NCBI RefSeq assembly: GCF_009870125.1
Contig: NC_046679.1
Coordinates: forward strand, 27,404,001 to 27,468,000
Direction of reading: 5' to 3'
DNA from: Drosophila pseudoobscura
Lineage: Eukaryota; Arthropoda; Insecta; Diptera; Drosophilidae
DNA length: 64,000 nucleotides
This document shows, in pieces, positions 48,027 to 61,246 of the stretch; position 1 is the stretch's first letter; every line of letters starts with the position of its first letter. The notes beneath the pieces were generated by a model that was given only the letters and a program-made list of their open reading frames with translations, was not told where the DNA came from and searched no databases. Position numbers and translations under genes: made by a program.

Positions 48027-51000
48027 GCTGCAATTCTAAAGAAGACGCTAAATGTCCTCCCGGTTTTGAGACACGCTTCGGGCCAATGCCCCTTGATGGA
48101 TACCACGAAAAGTCACAGCTAAATTACATAGAAGAAACTGTAGAATCTGTAAATGTGACAGGGAAATATATTCCGTATGTAATCTATTATTTTATAATAC
48201 TTTTTAAGCTTAATGAGTTACTGGGGGTCTGTGGGGGTCTGGTTGTACTAGTGGCACAAGTTTGTCGCCGGAAAAAACTTTAAAGTGCGACTTTCCTCTT
48301 GTATTTCCGGCAGGCCAAAAACTTTATCTCAATGAGAGAAACCTCAAACACATTAACGGCTGCTGGTGTTGGCCATTCAATCACAGCAAAGTGCAGCTGC
48401 AGAGCAGAGCAAGTACTGCTCTGCCAACTGGTTCTTATATATAAATAGTTGATACTGCCTTCCTTTCCTTTCCGACTCCGACTCCGACTTTCCTCTTGAT
48501 TCCGTGCTGCGTCGTGCTGTTGGAGGCGGCAACCTTTTCAGTGTAAACTTTGCCAACAATTTCGGATTTCAGAGGGGGAAAGCTGGGATCTAAGCGTGAA
48601 TCAGACTCTTCCTCTCTGCCGCTAGTTTTTCCTGGTGTCTTGCCACCTGGCGGCGGCAGGAAGTTCCGAGCAGCATCGCACACAAAAGACGCAAATAAAT
48701 GAAGCCATTTGTTGTGTTTTTAGCTGATTTTCGATGCAAAGGTTTGGCCAAAAGGTGGCAAAGTTTTGCACCACCTGGCAGCACCAGCACCAGCACCACC
48801 TCTGCCTTTGAAAATTGTTGGCAGTTCCCATTACTTGCTTGTCATTTAAATTTTTCCCCTCGCATCGTCCGAGAGCTTCGGGCTTCGTGTGTTTTGAGTG
48901 GATTTTTAAATCCGGCACGCCAAAAACTTTCCGCTCTTCCTCGACTTTTGGCCCCTGTTTCGTTCTGCAGAAGGTGATGTACGTGCTACAAATGATGCTA
49001 CAGCTACATGCAACGGAAGTGGAGAATTCAGCAGCGGAAATCATTTGTCGACCTTTTTGTCAGCTGTTAATTTAGCAATATTTTCACCTGCCTCTTCGGT
49101 TGAGATTAATTACATGGTGAAGCTCTCAAGATTGAAATACTGAATGCTAAGTAGGTTGAAATTGTTCTCTATCTTGTGTATATTTGCCATGACATTACGC
49201 TGCACCCTAAGGGCCTCATTATCCACTTTAAAAGGAGCTTTAAGGCCACCGCAAAATGTTCAGATCCCCATCATCAGAGTGGCAGCATGGTAAGCATCGG
49301 GGAATGTCTGCATTGTGCTTTGTGTGTTTTATGAGGCAAAACTACACAAAGCCAAATAAGAACAAAGAATGCAGAGGCAGGCAACAAAGAGAAACAGCAG
49401 CAGCAGCAGCAGCCTCCGACAGCAGCAGCAAGGAGCCAACTAAAATTGAAACTCAACTTTGTAGACACACCGGAGGCTGTTGCTCTTGTTGCAACTGCCA
49501 CTGCGGCTGCTGTTGGTCTGTTGCATGCCATAAAAAGGCCAAAGAAATTGCTTGCAAGCAATTAAAAGCGCAGCAAGGCAAATAAATGGCCACGCCCACG
49601 ATCAACGCCCCACAACTGTAATAGACTTAAGCTAAACGGAGTCGTCAGTGGCTGTTGCTGCAGATGGCAGGAGCTGGCTTGTCGCAGGAGCTGCCTTACT
49701 GCCTTGCTGTAGTTACCAACTTGACGTACTAGCTGACTAATTAGTCATAAAATTACACGGACGCAGGACGACGGGAGAAAGTCGAACAAAGGTCTGGCAA
49801 ACATAGCAGAGGTGGTCCGACAGAGGGAGGCTCCCCAGTGGCCAAGTCGAAGTGCACTAAGAGACGCCGGAAGCAGTTGGCGGTGACGGAAATGCGTGCC
49901 ATCTCCCTCACTCACACACATGCACTTGCATACGTATATAGTATATGTATGTGTCGAAGCCTGGACCAGTATCCTGGGCGTGGGCCTGGGCCTGTGCCAT
50001 TGCTTATGCTTGGGGCGTTTTGTCTGCCACTAATTGCTGATTTCCCGTGCCGCTGGCTATGGAAACGGTCTGAAAAACTAGCGATGGAAGGGTAGGGTGA
50101 ATGCCACAAACTACCGATTGCATCACTAAGAACGGAAACAGTGTGACCATCCCCCATGAGCGCACACAGAAACTTCACACACACACACACACATACACAT
50201 ACACCTAACCAAAGCGAGGCCGCACATTTGCCACATCACTTATTAGCTTTATTGCTTTTAACAATTTCAACTTCCACTTCCTGCAAACTGGATGGCTGCT
50301 AAAACGTGTGCTGATTAGTGGCACATACTCGTACAGCCAGGCACACACACACCCCCAATGCCAGAGCCAGAGACAGAGGCAGGGCCTGGAAGCAGAGAGG
50401 CAGAGCCATAAATTCCTGAGCTGCAGGCAAAACTGCAGCCAAAGTCAAAGGCAACCAAACCAGATGAGACCCCACCCCCACACACAGGAACAAGCCAGAA
50501 TGATAGTAATACGAGTAGTGGGAGAGAAAGAGTGGGCGCAAGGAAGACTTGGGCCAGGCAGACACATGCAACATTTAACATTGCAGACAATTTATAAGGA
50601 CATTCATGGCACACGGCGATGGCGATGGGAGAGAGGCCCAGGCACATAACTTGGCACTCGGCACAATGCGAACAGCTCCGTTCTGCCCCCATCCGGTGCG
50701 GCCATGTGTCCTGTTTTAGTTTTTTTTTTTTTTTCCTTACTCTAAGGCTCCCTCTGGGACAGCACTCTCTCTGGTCCGCTCGCATTGTATGTGAAATTCA
50801 ACATTTAAGCCACTTATGGGGCAAGTTGAACTGGCATTTCAAAGGCTGCGTTGCAAGCAGTAGGCAGTAGTAGCAATGGCAGGAGCGGCAGGACAATGCC
50901 GGCTGGCAAGATTTATAGCTGACTAAGAGCGTGAGAAGAAGAGCGCCAGGAGAGTGCTATTCGGATCCAGTGGCAATGATAAATGCCACCACGAAAACGT

Positions 51001-52874
51001 TTAAAATGAAGCAATAATATTTAGCATGTAATAAATGGATTAAGACAATTACCCTGGGAATATTCTCAGGGTGGACTTTTTCGCAAAACACCTACCAGAA
51101 CTGAAGCAATCCTGCTTGCCAAATCTTCTGCCAATCTCATCCAATTTCATATCCATTCGATGCACCCGAAACTGGCTCAATCTGTCAAACCGCCGGACAC
51201 TTAAATCTGCCAGGCAGAGAGCCAATTTTATGGCTGCAACTGAAGCAGCAGCTGGGCGGCTGTATAGTGGTGAATGTACGAGTAGTTACATTTTGTAGGT
51301 TAATGCATCGAAGACAGGACCGCCCAAACACATACACAAAACGATGTCCCAGCATCGACCCAATCCAGTCCAGAGTCCCTGTTGCGGCCAATTCTTTGGG
51401 GGACAACTTAAACTGTGAGGCAGAGTGGGCTGTGGGTTGTGGGTTACGGGTTGTGTGTTGAATGCATGCAAATTAGATTCGGGCGAGGTAGCAATGGGGC
51501 CAATCCGTTGTCCAGCCAAGCGACAAGGATAACTAAGCCACAGCCGCCTCGAACGGAAAGGGAACGATGCACTCCTGGAGGATTGGCTGCAAAAAATCCC
51601 AGGGAAATCTGCGGAAAATTAGATTCCACTCTCCCAGTGCTCCTCCCCCGAAAACTACTGCTACGTGCTGGCAAACCGATTGTTGGGTGGATTGCAAACT
51701 GTATTTATGACACGTGACCAGATGAAATTATTTGCGACCTGGCATTCTTAAATTGTAATTGTGGCATTTCAACCTCCTTTTGTGCCCAGACTGTGCCGTC
51801 ACACGACATGAAAAAGGTGGACAGCTCAGGCACACAGGCAAGATTAAGTAAAATATGCATACACACACATATAAGGGTAGGACGAGTACGAGTAAGAGTA
51901 AATGCAAAGTAGGGTGTAGGGTAGGGTGTCCTTCGATTCGTGGAGGGAATATGCGGCTGCTTCTGACAGTTCTGTTCGGTTGAGTCTTGCCTTTCTCCCG
52001 ACGATGTCTAGATAATAAAGTCCCCTGACAGCTCAGATGTCATATTCGGATTATTTTGGTATGAGCATTTCTTATGAGACTCGCACAGCAGCGCAGCGAT
52101 TACGCGACAAAGAAAAAGTCCAACGGGGGTACGAGTATTGTGTGTCAGCGAAGGAGGAAAACATACAAAAATAGATGAAATGCCAGAAGAACATGCACAC
52201 ATACGAGTATTTATTTGCCAAATGAGCTGCGTGAACAGTGGAAGCATATCAACTCATTTATATAAGAAATTATATATTCCCCGCTGAAAAAGGCCGTGCA
52301 TTCCACTGTAGTTCAGGCATATCCTGCGGTGCTTCTTTGTGAGTTGAAACAAAAGCCAGAAAGAACCTTCCGAGGCAGTGCAGCAGTAATAAACTTCACA
52401 TCCCTTGAAGCCAATCCCCATACCACATCCAGGTCCTTAAGTTTGATTTCTTTAAGAGCAAAAAGTAAATCAAATGAGCTTTCGCATGCCGCTGACAGAT
52501 AGCATTCAATGCAAATGGCTCTGGTCTGGGCGCTCCACCCATTTATACAAAGACAAAGCTTATAAATGAATGGCCATGCCATGCCCAAAAAAAAAACGCC
52601 CGAAACGAAAGACAATTCAATGCGTGACTTGACTGAACAACTGACGGATGTACTTGAAGTCAACTTCATTTTAATCAGCGACTGGCAGCGACGCCCAACT
52701 ATTAAAAGGGAAACGTAATAGTGTGTCTGTCTCCTTGGCCTCGAGCCAGAGCAAAACCGAGACCCCTACCCTTATGCCGCCCACCTTTAGCTGGGGGATA
52801 ACGATGAATTTGATAAGCCCCGGGTGATAAGGCGGCGCCGCGGCAGACGTTCTTCGACTCGACTTCAGTTCAAA
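48027..52874. other. Non-coding stretch with an open tail after the TPR gene
   Basis: A different frame is open from about 48012 to 48283 across the end of the TPR gene, reading CPPGFETRFGPMPLDGYHEK, but it has no start or splice support. Beyond it are CAG-rich DNA (49397-49432), CA runs (50176-50192), a T-run (50718-50735) and GC-rich patches. No other gene is supported. Confidence 0.5.
49397..49432. repeat. CAG-rich interrupted repeat
   Basis: CAG units are interrupted by cctccga. In one frame they give polyalanine and in another polyglutamine. The 109-codon frame through here also contains a striking Cys-rich run, but it follows TGC/TGT repeats. Confidence 0.7.
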
Positions 52875-53167
52875 ATGGCGTCACAAAATACATTTTCAAA
52901 CGAGCAGCGAAAACGTGAGTTGATTAGCAATAACCCGCTGGCTCTCTTCCTGTGTATGTATGTATGTATGAATGTACGGGTGCTGCCCCGTGCCATTGTG
53001 TGGGTATCCTTAGCGCCATTTTGTTTCATAGCCGAGACAAGTTTAATGGGTGCTCTTAAAAGGTTTTCCCGGCACCCGAATACGGCTCCCGACACATTAG
53101 TGCTCGAGAGCGAGTCTGCTGCTGTTACTCGACGGATACTAAAAAATTGTATGCATCAAGATATATC
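52875..53167 (+). CDS. First two coding exons of an unidentified gene (partial)
   Basis: An ATG in an excellent fly context (ttcaaaATGG) opens a 40-base exon, 52875-52914, encoding MASQNTFSNEQRK and ending at donor C|gtgagt. A 117-base intron (52915-53031, acceptor ttgtttcatag) leads to exon 53032-53167. That reads PETSLMGALKRFSRHPN and on to ILKNCMHQDI, ending at donor TC|gtaagc. The frame is kept across the junction. The intron contains a gtat repeat and is also open in this frame, so splicing rests on the two good sites. A perfect fly initiator motif, TCAGTT, lies only 8 bases before the ATG. The product is basic and shows no recognisable domain. Later exons were not found with confidence; an interval at 60802 is in phase. 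Confidence 0.45.
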
Positions 53168-55715
53168 GTAAGCACGTGGCTGCCATATGTCAGAGCGCTC
53201 GCTTTTTATTAATATTTTATATTTGTTTTTATTTTTATCAAAAACCAAACAACGAAAAACAAACAAACAAACCACCCGAAATGGAAATGGAAATGTTGTG
53301 TGCTTGCTTATTTTCGTATTCATCGCCTGATGAGTTTCCAATGGAAATTACCCACGCATATTGCGTAATGGCTGAAACAGTTTTTCCGATTGCCGTTTTT
53401 GCTCATTTTTCAATTAAACGCTTTAGCAATTGTCAACTATTTCAATATAGTTTCATGGCATGGCTTATATTGTTAGCTGCTTTAATTTGCCATCGGCTGT
53501 CGTTTGTCACAGTTCGAGTGGCTCTTTTCCTCCCACTCCCTCACGGTCTGCAACTGCATTTGCATTTGCATTTATTTTCATTGCTTTAGCTGTCATTGCT
53601 TACGCTCTCTTGCCTTTCGATGGCCATCGCAATTGAAGGCCATTAAAAGGCATGATGCCTTTTTTGCAGAAAATATTTTAAATGAATAACCATGGACCAC
53701 TCAGCGGACGTTCAAACAAAGCTGAAAAAAATATACTTGGATGATGAATTTGAGATATAAATAAAAGAAAATAAGCCCGATGAATTAATACCATTAAAAA
53801 TTATTTAGAGCAATTTAATTGATTCTTAGATAATGCAATACAGAATGATTTATAGATCGAATTTCAGAAATTGCTGAAAAAAGCAGCACCATTCCCCCAC
53901 ACATATTTCACAACCCTCCGAAGTATTCACCAAACAAAACTTCATCAAAAAAGATACAAAAATAAAATGAATCTCAGCCAATAAACCATAAAATGACAAG
54001 CAACCCGAAATGCAGGGCTGGACATTGACAAAGCTCTCCAAGAAATTGGCCCCAGAAATATGCATGACTATGAAAAGGGGAAAAAGAAGAAGCAAAAGCA
54101 CTGAAAAACACAATCCAAACAAAAGGAAATTAAAAACATAAATATAAAAGTCAACCCACATACGCAAGGGTCAGTCGGTGGTGGCAAGGTGCTGGTCTGG
54201 TGCTGCTGCCTGCACTGCCCCATTTTTATGCCACACAACCAGTGAAAATTATGAGTCAAAGCTTTTTGTATCTGTGGCCAAGGAGTTGTGTAGTGTAATT
54301 CATTTGCTCTGATGTCTTCAAACAACAAACAAAAAACAAGAAGAATTAAAAGCAAACCATGGCGACAAAATGCAGCAAATATTCAACACTTTTCCAAAAG
54401 GGAATTGGTAGGAAAAGGATTGGGACTTGGGACTTGGGACTGCGGCAGCAGGAGGCGGACTCCGGGTATACGACTCCGGTCGCCGTTGTCGCTTAACATA
54501 GATAAATTGCGTTAGAAAAAGGGGCGTCGGTGTCCCCGGGTCCATTCGTATAATTCACTTTTGTCAGACTCATAAAAATTGTTGAGTGACATTTGTTTGT
54601 GTTTTCCCGTTTGCCATTTGTTCCTGTTCTGTTCTTTTGCTGTTGCTCTCTTTTCACTGATTTTTGTGTCACACTGCAGCCATCTTTTTCTTTTCCACAA
54701 GACTACACCCACACTCGCATAGATACTAACGCTCTCTCACCCATACACACACACACACACAACGAAAGGACAGTGTTTTGCCATTTCGCTTTTAGCATTT
54801 TTCTTTCTTTTTTTTGCGCCGACAGCCGACTGCCTGCCTACCAGAGCTCTCGTGTTGCCTGCCGTCTCTTCTGTCTCCACATAAAAGAAAATTAGTGAGT
54901 TTTGTTGCAAAAATATAAAACATGCCTACCCACCTCCACCCATTTTGGTGTTCTTTTTTTTTGCTTTTTTTGGTTTTTGCTTTTGACATTTCTGTTGTAG
55001 GTACATAATGACAAAGGTTTCCGTTTTCAAATGGCCCAACACACAAAACGATGAAAAAGCTTAAAACTTGCCTTTGTTTTTCAACGTTTTGTTTCGGAAT
55101 TTGAATAAAAATGCATGGAAATTGCATAGTTGTGAGCAATTGGAGCCCTTGTTTGCCCAAAGTCGCATGTGTCTTGGGTGATTGTCGCCTTTTTTTCTTT
55201 TTCTTTCTTTTGTTGCCAGTACAACAAAGGCTGGAAAGTGAGTAGAGAGTGTTTCACTCTCATTTAACACTTACAAATGCAGAACATGGCATGATCGAGA
55301 TACTCCAAAGCAACGCGATTTCTGTCTCTTCCAAACCCATGGCAATTAGGATTCTCCATTTTCCATTGTCCCTACACTGCTGGCAATTTACTAGGAATAT
55401 GCAAGTGATTTTCTGTAAGTCAACAGACAAAGTTCGTTTGGTGGTTTGGCATATTGAACGGTCAATCGCCACCTGGCCACGCCACTTGCTCTTCTAACGA
55501 AGCACAAAACGTCCACAAATCACGACCAATACGTGCATCCCGACTTCGACCAGCACTCCACTCCATTTCCGGTACACTATCCAGAGTCCAGCGTCCAGCA
55601 TCTATCCACTGCACCTTCGCTTATTAACAATCCTTGGAGAGATTTGCCCCCTACCACCATCTCTGGTCATTCAGGGCGGGTGGCCATTTTCCATTTCCCG
55701 CTGGCAGGGGCCCAC

Positions 55716-55745
55716 TGCCATTGCCATTGCCATTGCCATTGCCGT
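55716..55745. repeat. CCATTG hexamer array
   Basis: Four units of ccattg, then a degenerate copy (ccgttc). Simple tandem repeat. Confidence 0.85.
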
Positions 55746-56873
55746 TCGCCATTTTCCACATTAATGAAGTGCTCTGCTCGTGTGGGCAAGTTGTTACATT
55801 TTCTCTTTTCTTTCGCTACGGCGCTGATTACATGAGAAATTCATGTTCAAATTCAAATTTAAAACTTTTGCCAACTGACGGGGAAAAACTTTGCTCAACC
55901 AGGTAACCGACAAATAGAAAATAAACCAACGAAAATGGAAGTTTTCTCAACAGAAATTTTCAGCTCGACTTGTGTCGAAGTCGTGCCATTGCACTTTTGG
56001 ATACTTCGAGAAGTGTTCCTCTTCCACCGTCTGCTCCTCTTTTGCTGTCTTGATTTTGTTTCTGTCTGACCATCATTTTGTCGCTGGCCATTGCAGTGGA
56101 AATTTTTGTGCCAGTATTTCTCAGTATTTTTCCAATGTGCTGGCTGCATTCAAATATTATCAATTTCTATGGCTAACGATTTTTTCTCGCCAACGCTAAC
56201 TGATTGAATTGTTAGAACGCTTTACGTGTGCGGCATCGAAAATGTGCAGTTGAACCTGAAACCTCTAGAACCCTTCCTCATGTCTGCCACGCCACTCATC
56301 CTCAACTATGGCAGCGGGAAAAAATCAATTTTCGTCGAAATAAATTGTCGAATTTTGGGTATAAATTGCAATCGATTGCCCGCAACACGTTCTTCTCTGA
56401 CTAACTGATTTTCTTCTTTTATATTTTTGTTTGTTGGTTGTTATATCTACCTACCCTTTTCGTGGTCAGCCAAAATGATGTTTCGAAATGAGATTATTTA
56501 TGATGGTCGCCGCCACACACACAAAAGCACAAAGGGGCTTTTCATTTGAGGACTATAAATATCCATTATTTGTTAGCAGTCTCGCAGATAAATCAGTGTA
56601 CCAAGCATGTCATGGCGGGGCCCTCTCATACATGCCTCTTCATTTAACCGCGCTCCATTAGCCGATCATTAACCTATTTAACTATTTCCTCAAGGACATG
56701 CACGATGCTGGTACAGATTCAGGTTGATATTTATTTAAAAATTAGTATTATGCTGATATTCCAAATTTATTAAATCACTTCTCATATTTCTCCAGACGTT
56801 TCCATGACTTTCAATGATTGGGAACCCATAGAGCAGAACAAAAGTAGTTTACCCAACTAATTAATTTATGTGT

Positions 56874-56906
56874 ACCTCTCTCTCTCTCTCCCTCTCTCTC
56901 TCTCTT
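56874..56906. repeat. CT microsatellite
   Basis: A CT dinucleotide run with two single-base interruptions (ctccct). On the reverse strand it is a GAGAG run, a possible GAGA-factor target. Confidence 0.85.
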
Positions 56907-59900
56907 TTTCTTTTCTCCGTAACTGAAATGAACAGCAGCTTCATTATATTTTTGTGTTGTGCTCTATGAATATCATGAACATTGCTCATACGACACGGAT
57001 GACGTGAATTTGCTGCTCTGTGGCTGTGGTTGGCTCTCCTGCTTCTGGGCGACTAATTGTCCCAAAATGACAATGCAAATTTGTGCAAATTCTCTATGCT
57101 AACCCACACTCACACTCACACTCAAACAATGACATAAAACGCTTTGCAAAATAACCGAAAAATTTGTGTTAAATAAGCGAATAAAAGCAATGAAAGTTTT
57201 GCCACTTGCCTGCGTCCGGTGGGGTCCGTTCATTCGTGTGGCATGTCCATCCATCCGTCCGGGGTACGCTTCTGTGCCGTGCACTGGTCTTCTGCTGTCC
57301 TGTTCTGTTCTGTTCTGGCCACGTTGTCGGTCATTTCCTGTTTTATTTTGCCAACTCATCATCATTGCCGTTGCCATCCTGGATGGTTAGCATTAAATTT
57401 AAAGCCTGGTTGGTTGCCGCTGCCTCTCGTCTGCCTGCCCCGTCTGCGCACCACTCTTAAGTGGTTGGGACGTTTCAGCGTTTTCAGCACTTTATTTAGG
57501 TTTTCATTTTCATTTGCTCTCGCTCTCGCTTTCGTTTCGTTTTCAATCCAAATTGTTGATTACTTGCCAGTTGGGCGCTGATTGCTTCACGTGATATGCA
57601 CATTAGCATTTCTGATTCAATTTGGTGGCATGATGTTTGCCCTTGCCTTTCGGTTCTTGCTTTGACTCTCATTTCCAATATATCTCGACGAGATAGGAAG
57701 GGTCCATTATAGTTGACAGCAAGCAGCCCTGTGAAAAGACAAATTCATACAATGTCAACACAAAACCATTTCCCACTTTCCTTACCATTTTTCTTTTTGT
57801 TTTCTACTTGTAACCCCTCTCACAGATGGGAAATCGAAAAGGAAGCACACAAAAATTTTGTTTAACAAGCACTTATTTAGATTATATTTGTTGATTTCCA
57901 CTTATGGAGCACTTAATGTGAACACGACTTCCACCCACAACCCCACCGCAATCTAGAACGCTGTATGGCATGTATTTTCTATCTGGGTCTGGTATATCTA
58001 TCAGCGCTGACAGTTTTCCCCAGCTCGGTTACAGTTTCATATTTCTTTGCCGCCGCCCAACAGTTGTTTGCCACTCAAGTATGATTGATAATTCTGATGA
58101 TTCATGCGTGTAATTCAGCTTAGGGTTTTTCTGGTTTTCTTCTCTCTTGTTTTGCTTCCTTGGGGTCAGCGGCATTATGTTGTGACATTTATAAGGAATT
58201 TATTTTGCTTATGATATCTTTGATTGCGTTTTTTTTTTGTGCAAATTCTCGCTTTGAGAGCTGCTTTAAGAATGTCTTTAAGTGGGCACTCTTCGCCCTA
58301 CTAAGTAAATTACCACAACCCATTAAAACGATACTAATTAAAATTCAGCACGTTCTCCTAGAGGTTTGCCCCGAACTGAGTTAAGTTGAGAGTCATAAGC
58401 CGTGCCATAAAACAGGCAAAACGAACGACCGCACAAAAGCCATCAAAAATATTGTAACACATTTTGCCTATTAATTGCAAGTACCAGCCAGTCCAAGTCG
58501 TCTGGAAGGAAACAAAGTCTGTCAGTGGAGGAAAATCCACTCAGCCCAGCACCGCACAGAATCCACAACTTTCCACCTTTTCCACCTAAAGCCATTCCCC
58601 AGTGGTCTGTTCTTAATGAAATTTTGCAACATTGTTGAAGGAGTTGTCGCTGTCCAAAGGGGCACCTGTTCTTTCGTCTCTCTGTCCTTCCTTAAATAAT
58701 GACTAACGAAAACTATAAACTCATTTGTGTATTGGGAACCTGAGTGGCTACGTGATTCGACGGCCACAGGTCACATTTGCAGCAGCTGCAGCAACAGCAG
58801 CAGCCGATGAGAAGTTCGTAAAACTTTTAGGTGCCAAAAAGGTGAAGCGTTGCTCGATTTCGTTTGCTCAGTTGAGTGCGGTAGAAGGACTACAAATAAA
58901 ATCCCAAAAATGCCAAAAATTCCGAGTGCAGAAATACAGCAAAAACCAAAACTATACATGAGTGTCTCTTCTAACAACCTATTGAACCCGCACATGGGTT
59001 AACATTTATGGCTGTAGACAAAGTTCACTTGCAATCGCAACACTTTTGTCTGTCATTCGAGCCAATTTTTCAAATGCTTCTGCCCCAAAAACCTGCCCTG
59101 GCCCTGCCTTCTGGAATTCCCTTTTCTGGCCCGCATGTTGCCATGACAGTGGGAATAAATTGCAAACGCAAAATGTTGTGCGCAGAGTAAACAGAAATCT
59201 ATGTAAGCAAATTGCACACACAGACACACACACACACGCAGATACATTGTGAGACAAAAAGATACAAAACTTCCAGTTCCCTAGTGCGGCACAGAAATGA
59301 CGAAGTACGCGACCTCACTTTTTTTGGCAGGGAATGACAGACACACTGAGTGACGGGGCAGACTGACTGACTGGCTGACTGACGGCCAGGTTGAAAACGT
59401 TGCTCTGTCTGCACTGAGCGAAAAGTTCAACAATATTTATGGTAATTAAAATTGATTTGAAAAGTTTAGATTGTCTGTGTGTGGTCGTTGAGTCAGGAAG
59501 AGATACTGGCAAGCGTGGATGGGTTGGGAAAAATCTCTTCAAAAATGCACAATGTTTCAGAGTGTAGTTTGACTCTGGTGGCTCTGGTTGGTAGTACAGG
59601 GGGCCAATTTTTCGGGCAACACACAACATCCTACACACCCACTATATATAGTATAGCCGCCGCCATCCTGCCATCCTGCATGTGTGACAAAACTTTCTAA
59701 TTAAAGTTGTTGCATTCCCGAAAAGTTGTCAAGTTCTCACCGTGTTTGTATTTGGTAAGGGAAAAGTTTTCGGTGTCGGCTTTTAGGCGCAATGCGTAAT
59801 ATATTTTTGTTCTGCTCTGCTGCTGTTTTTGGCGCTGGTGTTGAGGTGCGCGGTTGGTTCCGATTATGCAGGCATACTGAAGTCGGATTTTAATTAGGTA

Positions 59901-60801
59901 TCTGCCAATTAGGCTCCCAATTAGAAGGTCAAAGTGTTAGTGGCGGAATAAAGAGAACTTTAACAAACCAACTGGTCCTAGAGGCCATCTTCTTTGTTAT
60001 ATTTTGTTGGAAAAGTCACTTGATTTACTCAACTGCAATGACCGGGGATCTGTTAATAAAATTTGTTCTGCTTCAACTAAAAACTATGACGGTGGACCAA
60101 ACCCTTTCGGTCAAGAAACAAAATTAATGTAAGCCCAATTCATTTCTGCATTGGACCCCAAGGGTCTTGAGCGATGAGGCTGCTTCGAATCGAAATAAAA
60201 CTTAGCCAACTCTCCAGTAAGCATTTCTGAATGAAAATAGAAGACAACAAAAAAACTATCCGTTGGTTTGCTCTTAAGTTTGCAATATTTTTTAAGTTTC
60301 CCATTCAAATTGAATTAAATAATATGCACTCGACTCGCAAACAGAACTTTCTCTGAAAACTGAACTTTCGCTGGGGCTCGGCTGGGCTCGGCTCGAAAGG
60401 GAAAGGCAGATGGGAGTAAGGGCAACGGGTAACCCAAATAAGGCAGAAAGGAATCGTAACCATCTCTCTCTCCTGCAACTGCAACTGGAAACAACTTTCA
60501 TAATTCATTTCTGCCTGAGTGTAACAATTTTTGCACTTTATGACTTTCGAGTGCGCGCTGTGCGAGTGCCTTGAGTTTGACTTGACTTTCGGAGCCCCGC
60601 AAATCATGCAACTGCAACAGCAGCAGCACAGCGGGACCAGGCACCCAAGTCAGAGAGAGAGAACCAGAACCAGAACCAAGAACAAGACCGAGAGAACTTC
60701 AAGTTGCAAACATTTTTCGGGGTGCATCCTCCATCCATGACTCTCTGCCTCTCTCTCTCTCTCTGGCTCTCCTCCATCCATGATTTTTTGTGCTAATTAC
60801 A

Positions 60802-61246
60802 GGGGAAGCAACGCTGATGGACGGCGCACTCCACTTGGCAACAGCCGAAAACAAACTTGCGGCCAAGAACAACAAACAGGCAACCAGAAAGCGACGATAA
60901 CCATAAAGGCCAACAAAACACCAGCTACAACAACTACAAAAAGAAGCAGGCGAAAAACAAAGAGTCAACGACAAGCCAAAAGGCAAGGCCAGGCCAGGCC
61001 AGGCCAGAAGCATGACCAGGAAGTTGTAAACGGCATTCAGGCAGGCAACCAGAGAGTCAGGGAGCCAAGGAGCCAGAGAGCCAGGGACACCAGCTCTAGA
61101 GAGGAAGGGAGGTACAGGGACGACTCCAAGAAAAGACAAAGCCAACCGGCAGCAGGTTCCATGAGCCGAGGGACAAACAGACTGGCAGGCAAAACAACCT
61201 CGAGCTGGCTGGCCAAAAGTGCCAGTACATATTCTGGCCAAGCAGG
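60802..61246 (+). other. Possible exon or untranslated exon, low complexity
   Basis: An acceptor with a consensus-like branch site (gctaattacag) precedes a frame open for about 170 codons. A CAG|gtagga donor lies near 61246. The frame is in phase with the donor at 53167. The peptide is Lys/Arg/Gln/Thr-rich (KATITIKANKTPATTTTK) with no domain, and the opposite strand is open even longer. It looks more like untranslated or intronic DNA rich in aca/aaa/cag than protein. It contains a ggcca array. Confidence 0.15.
60986..61008. repeat. GGCCA pentanucleotide array
   Basis: Four consecutive ggcca units. Simple repeat with no evident function. Confidence 0.85.

Larger units (their letters stand above)
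53168..60801. other. Non-coding stretch, probably intronic
   Basis: If the two exons at 52875-53167 are real, this is intron sequence of the same gene. It contains CATTGC (55716-55745), CT (56874-56906) and CA runs. The 137-codon frame at 53176-53589 begins at GTG, overlaps simple repeats and shows no domain. A frame near 58725-58961 has Ala-repeat origin. Confidence 0.5.

Noticed and set aside
49256..49585. Cys-rich 109-codon frame that could be taken for a toxin-like or metal-binding peptide
   Set aside because: Polyalanine from a CAG array and cysteines from TGC/TGT repeats; no signal peptide and no family spacing.
53176..53589. 137-codon plus-strand frame
   Set aside because: Begins at GTG, contains repeats such as MEMEM and HLHLHLH, has no domain and probably lies in an intron.
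58160..58384. Hydrophobic 74-codon frame
   Set aside because: Starts at TTG, T-rich composition explains the hydrophobicity, and no splice support.
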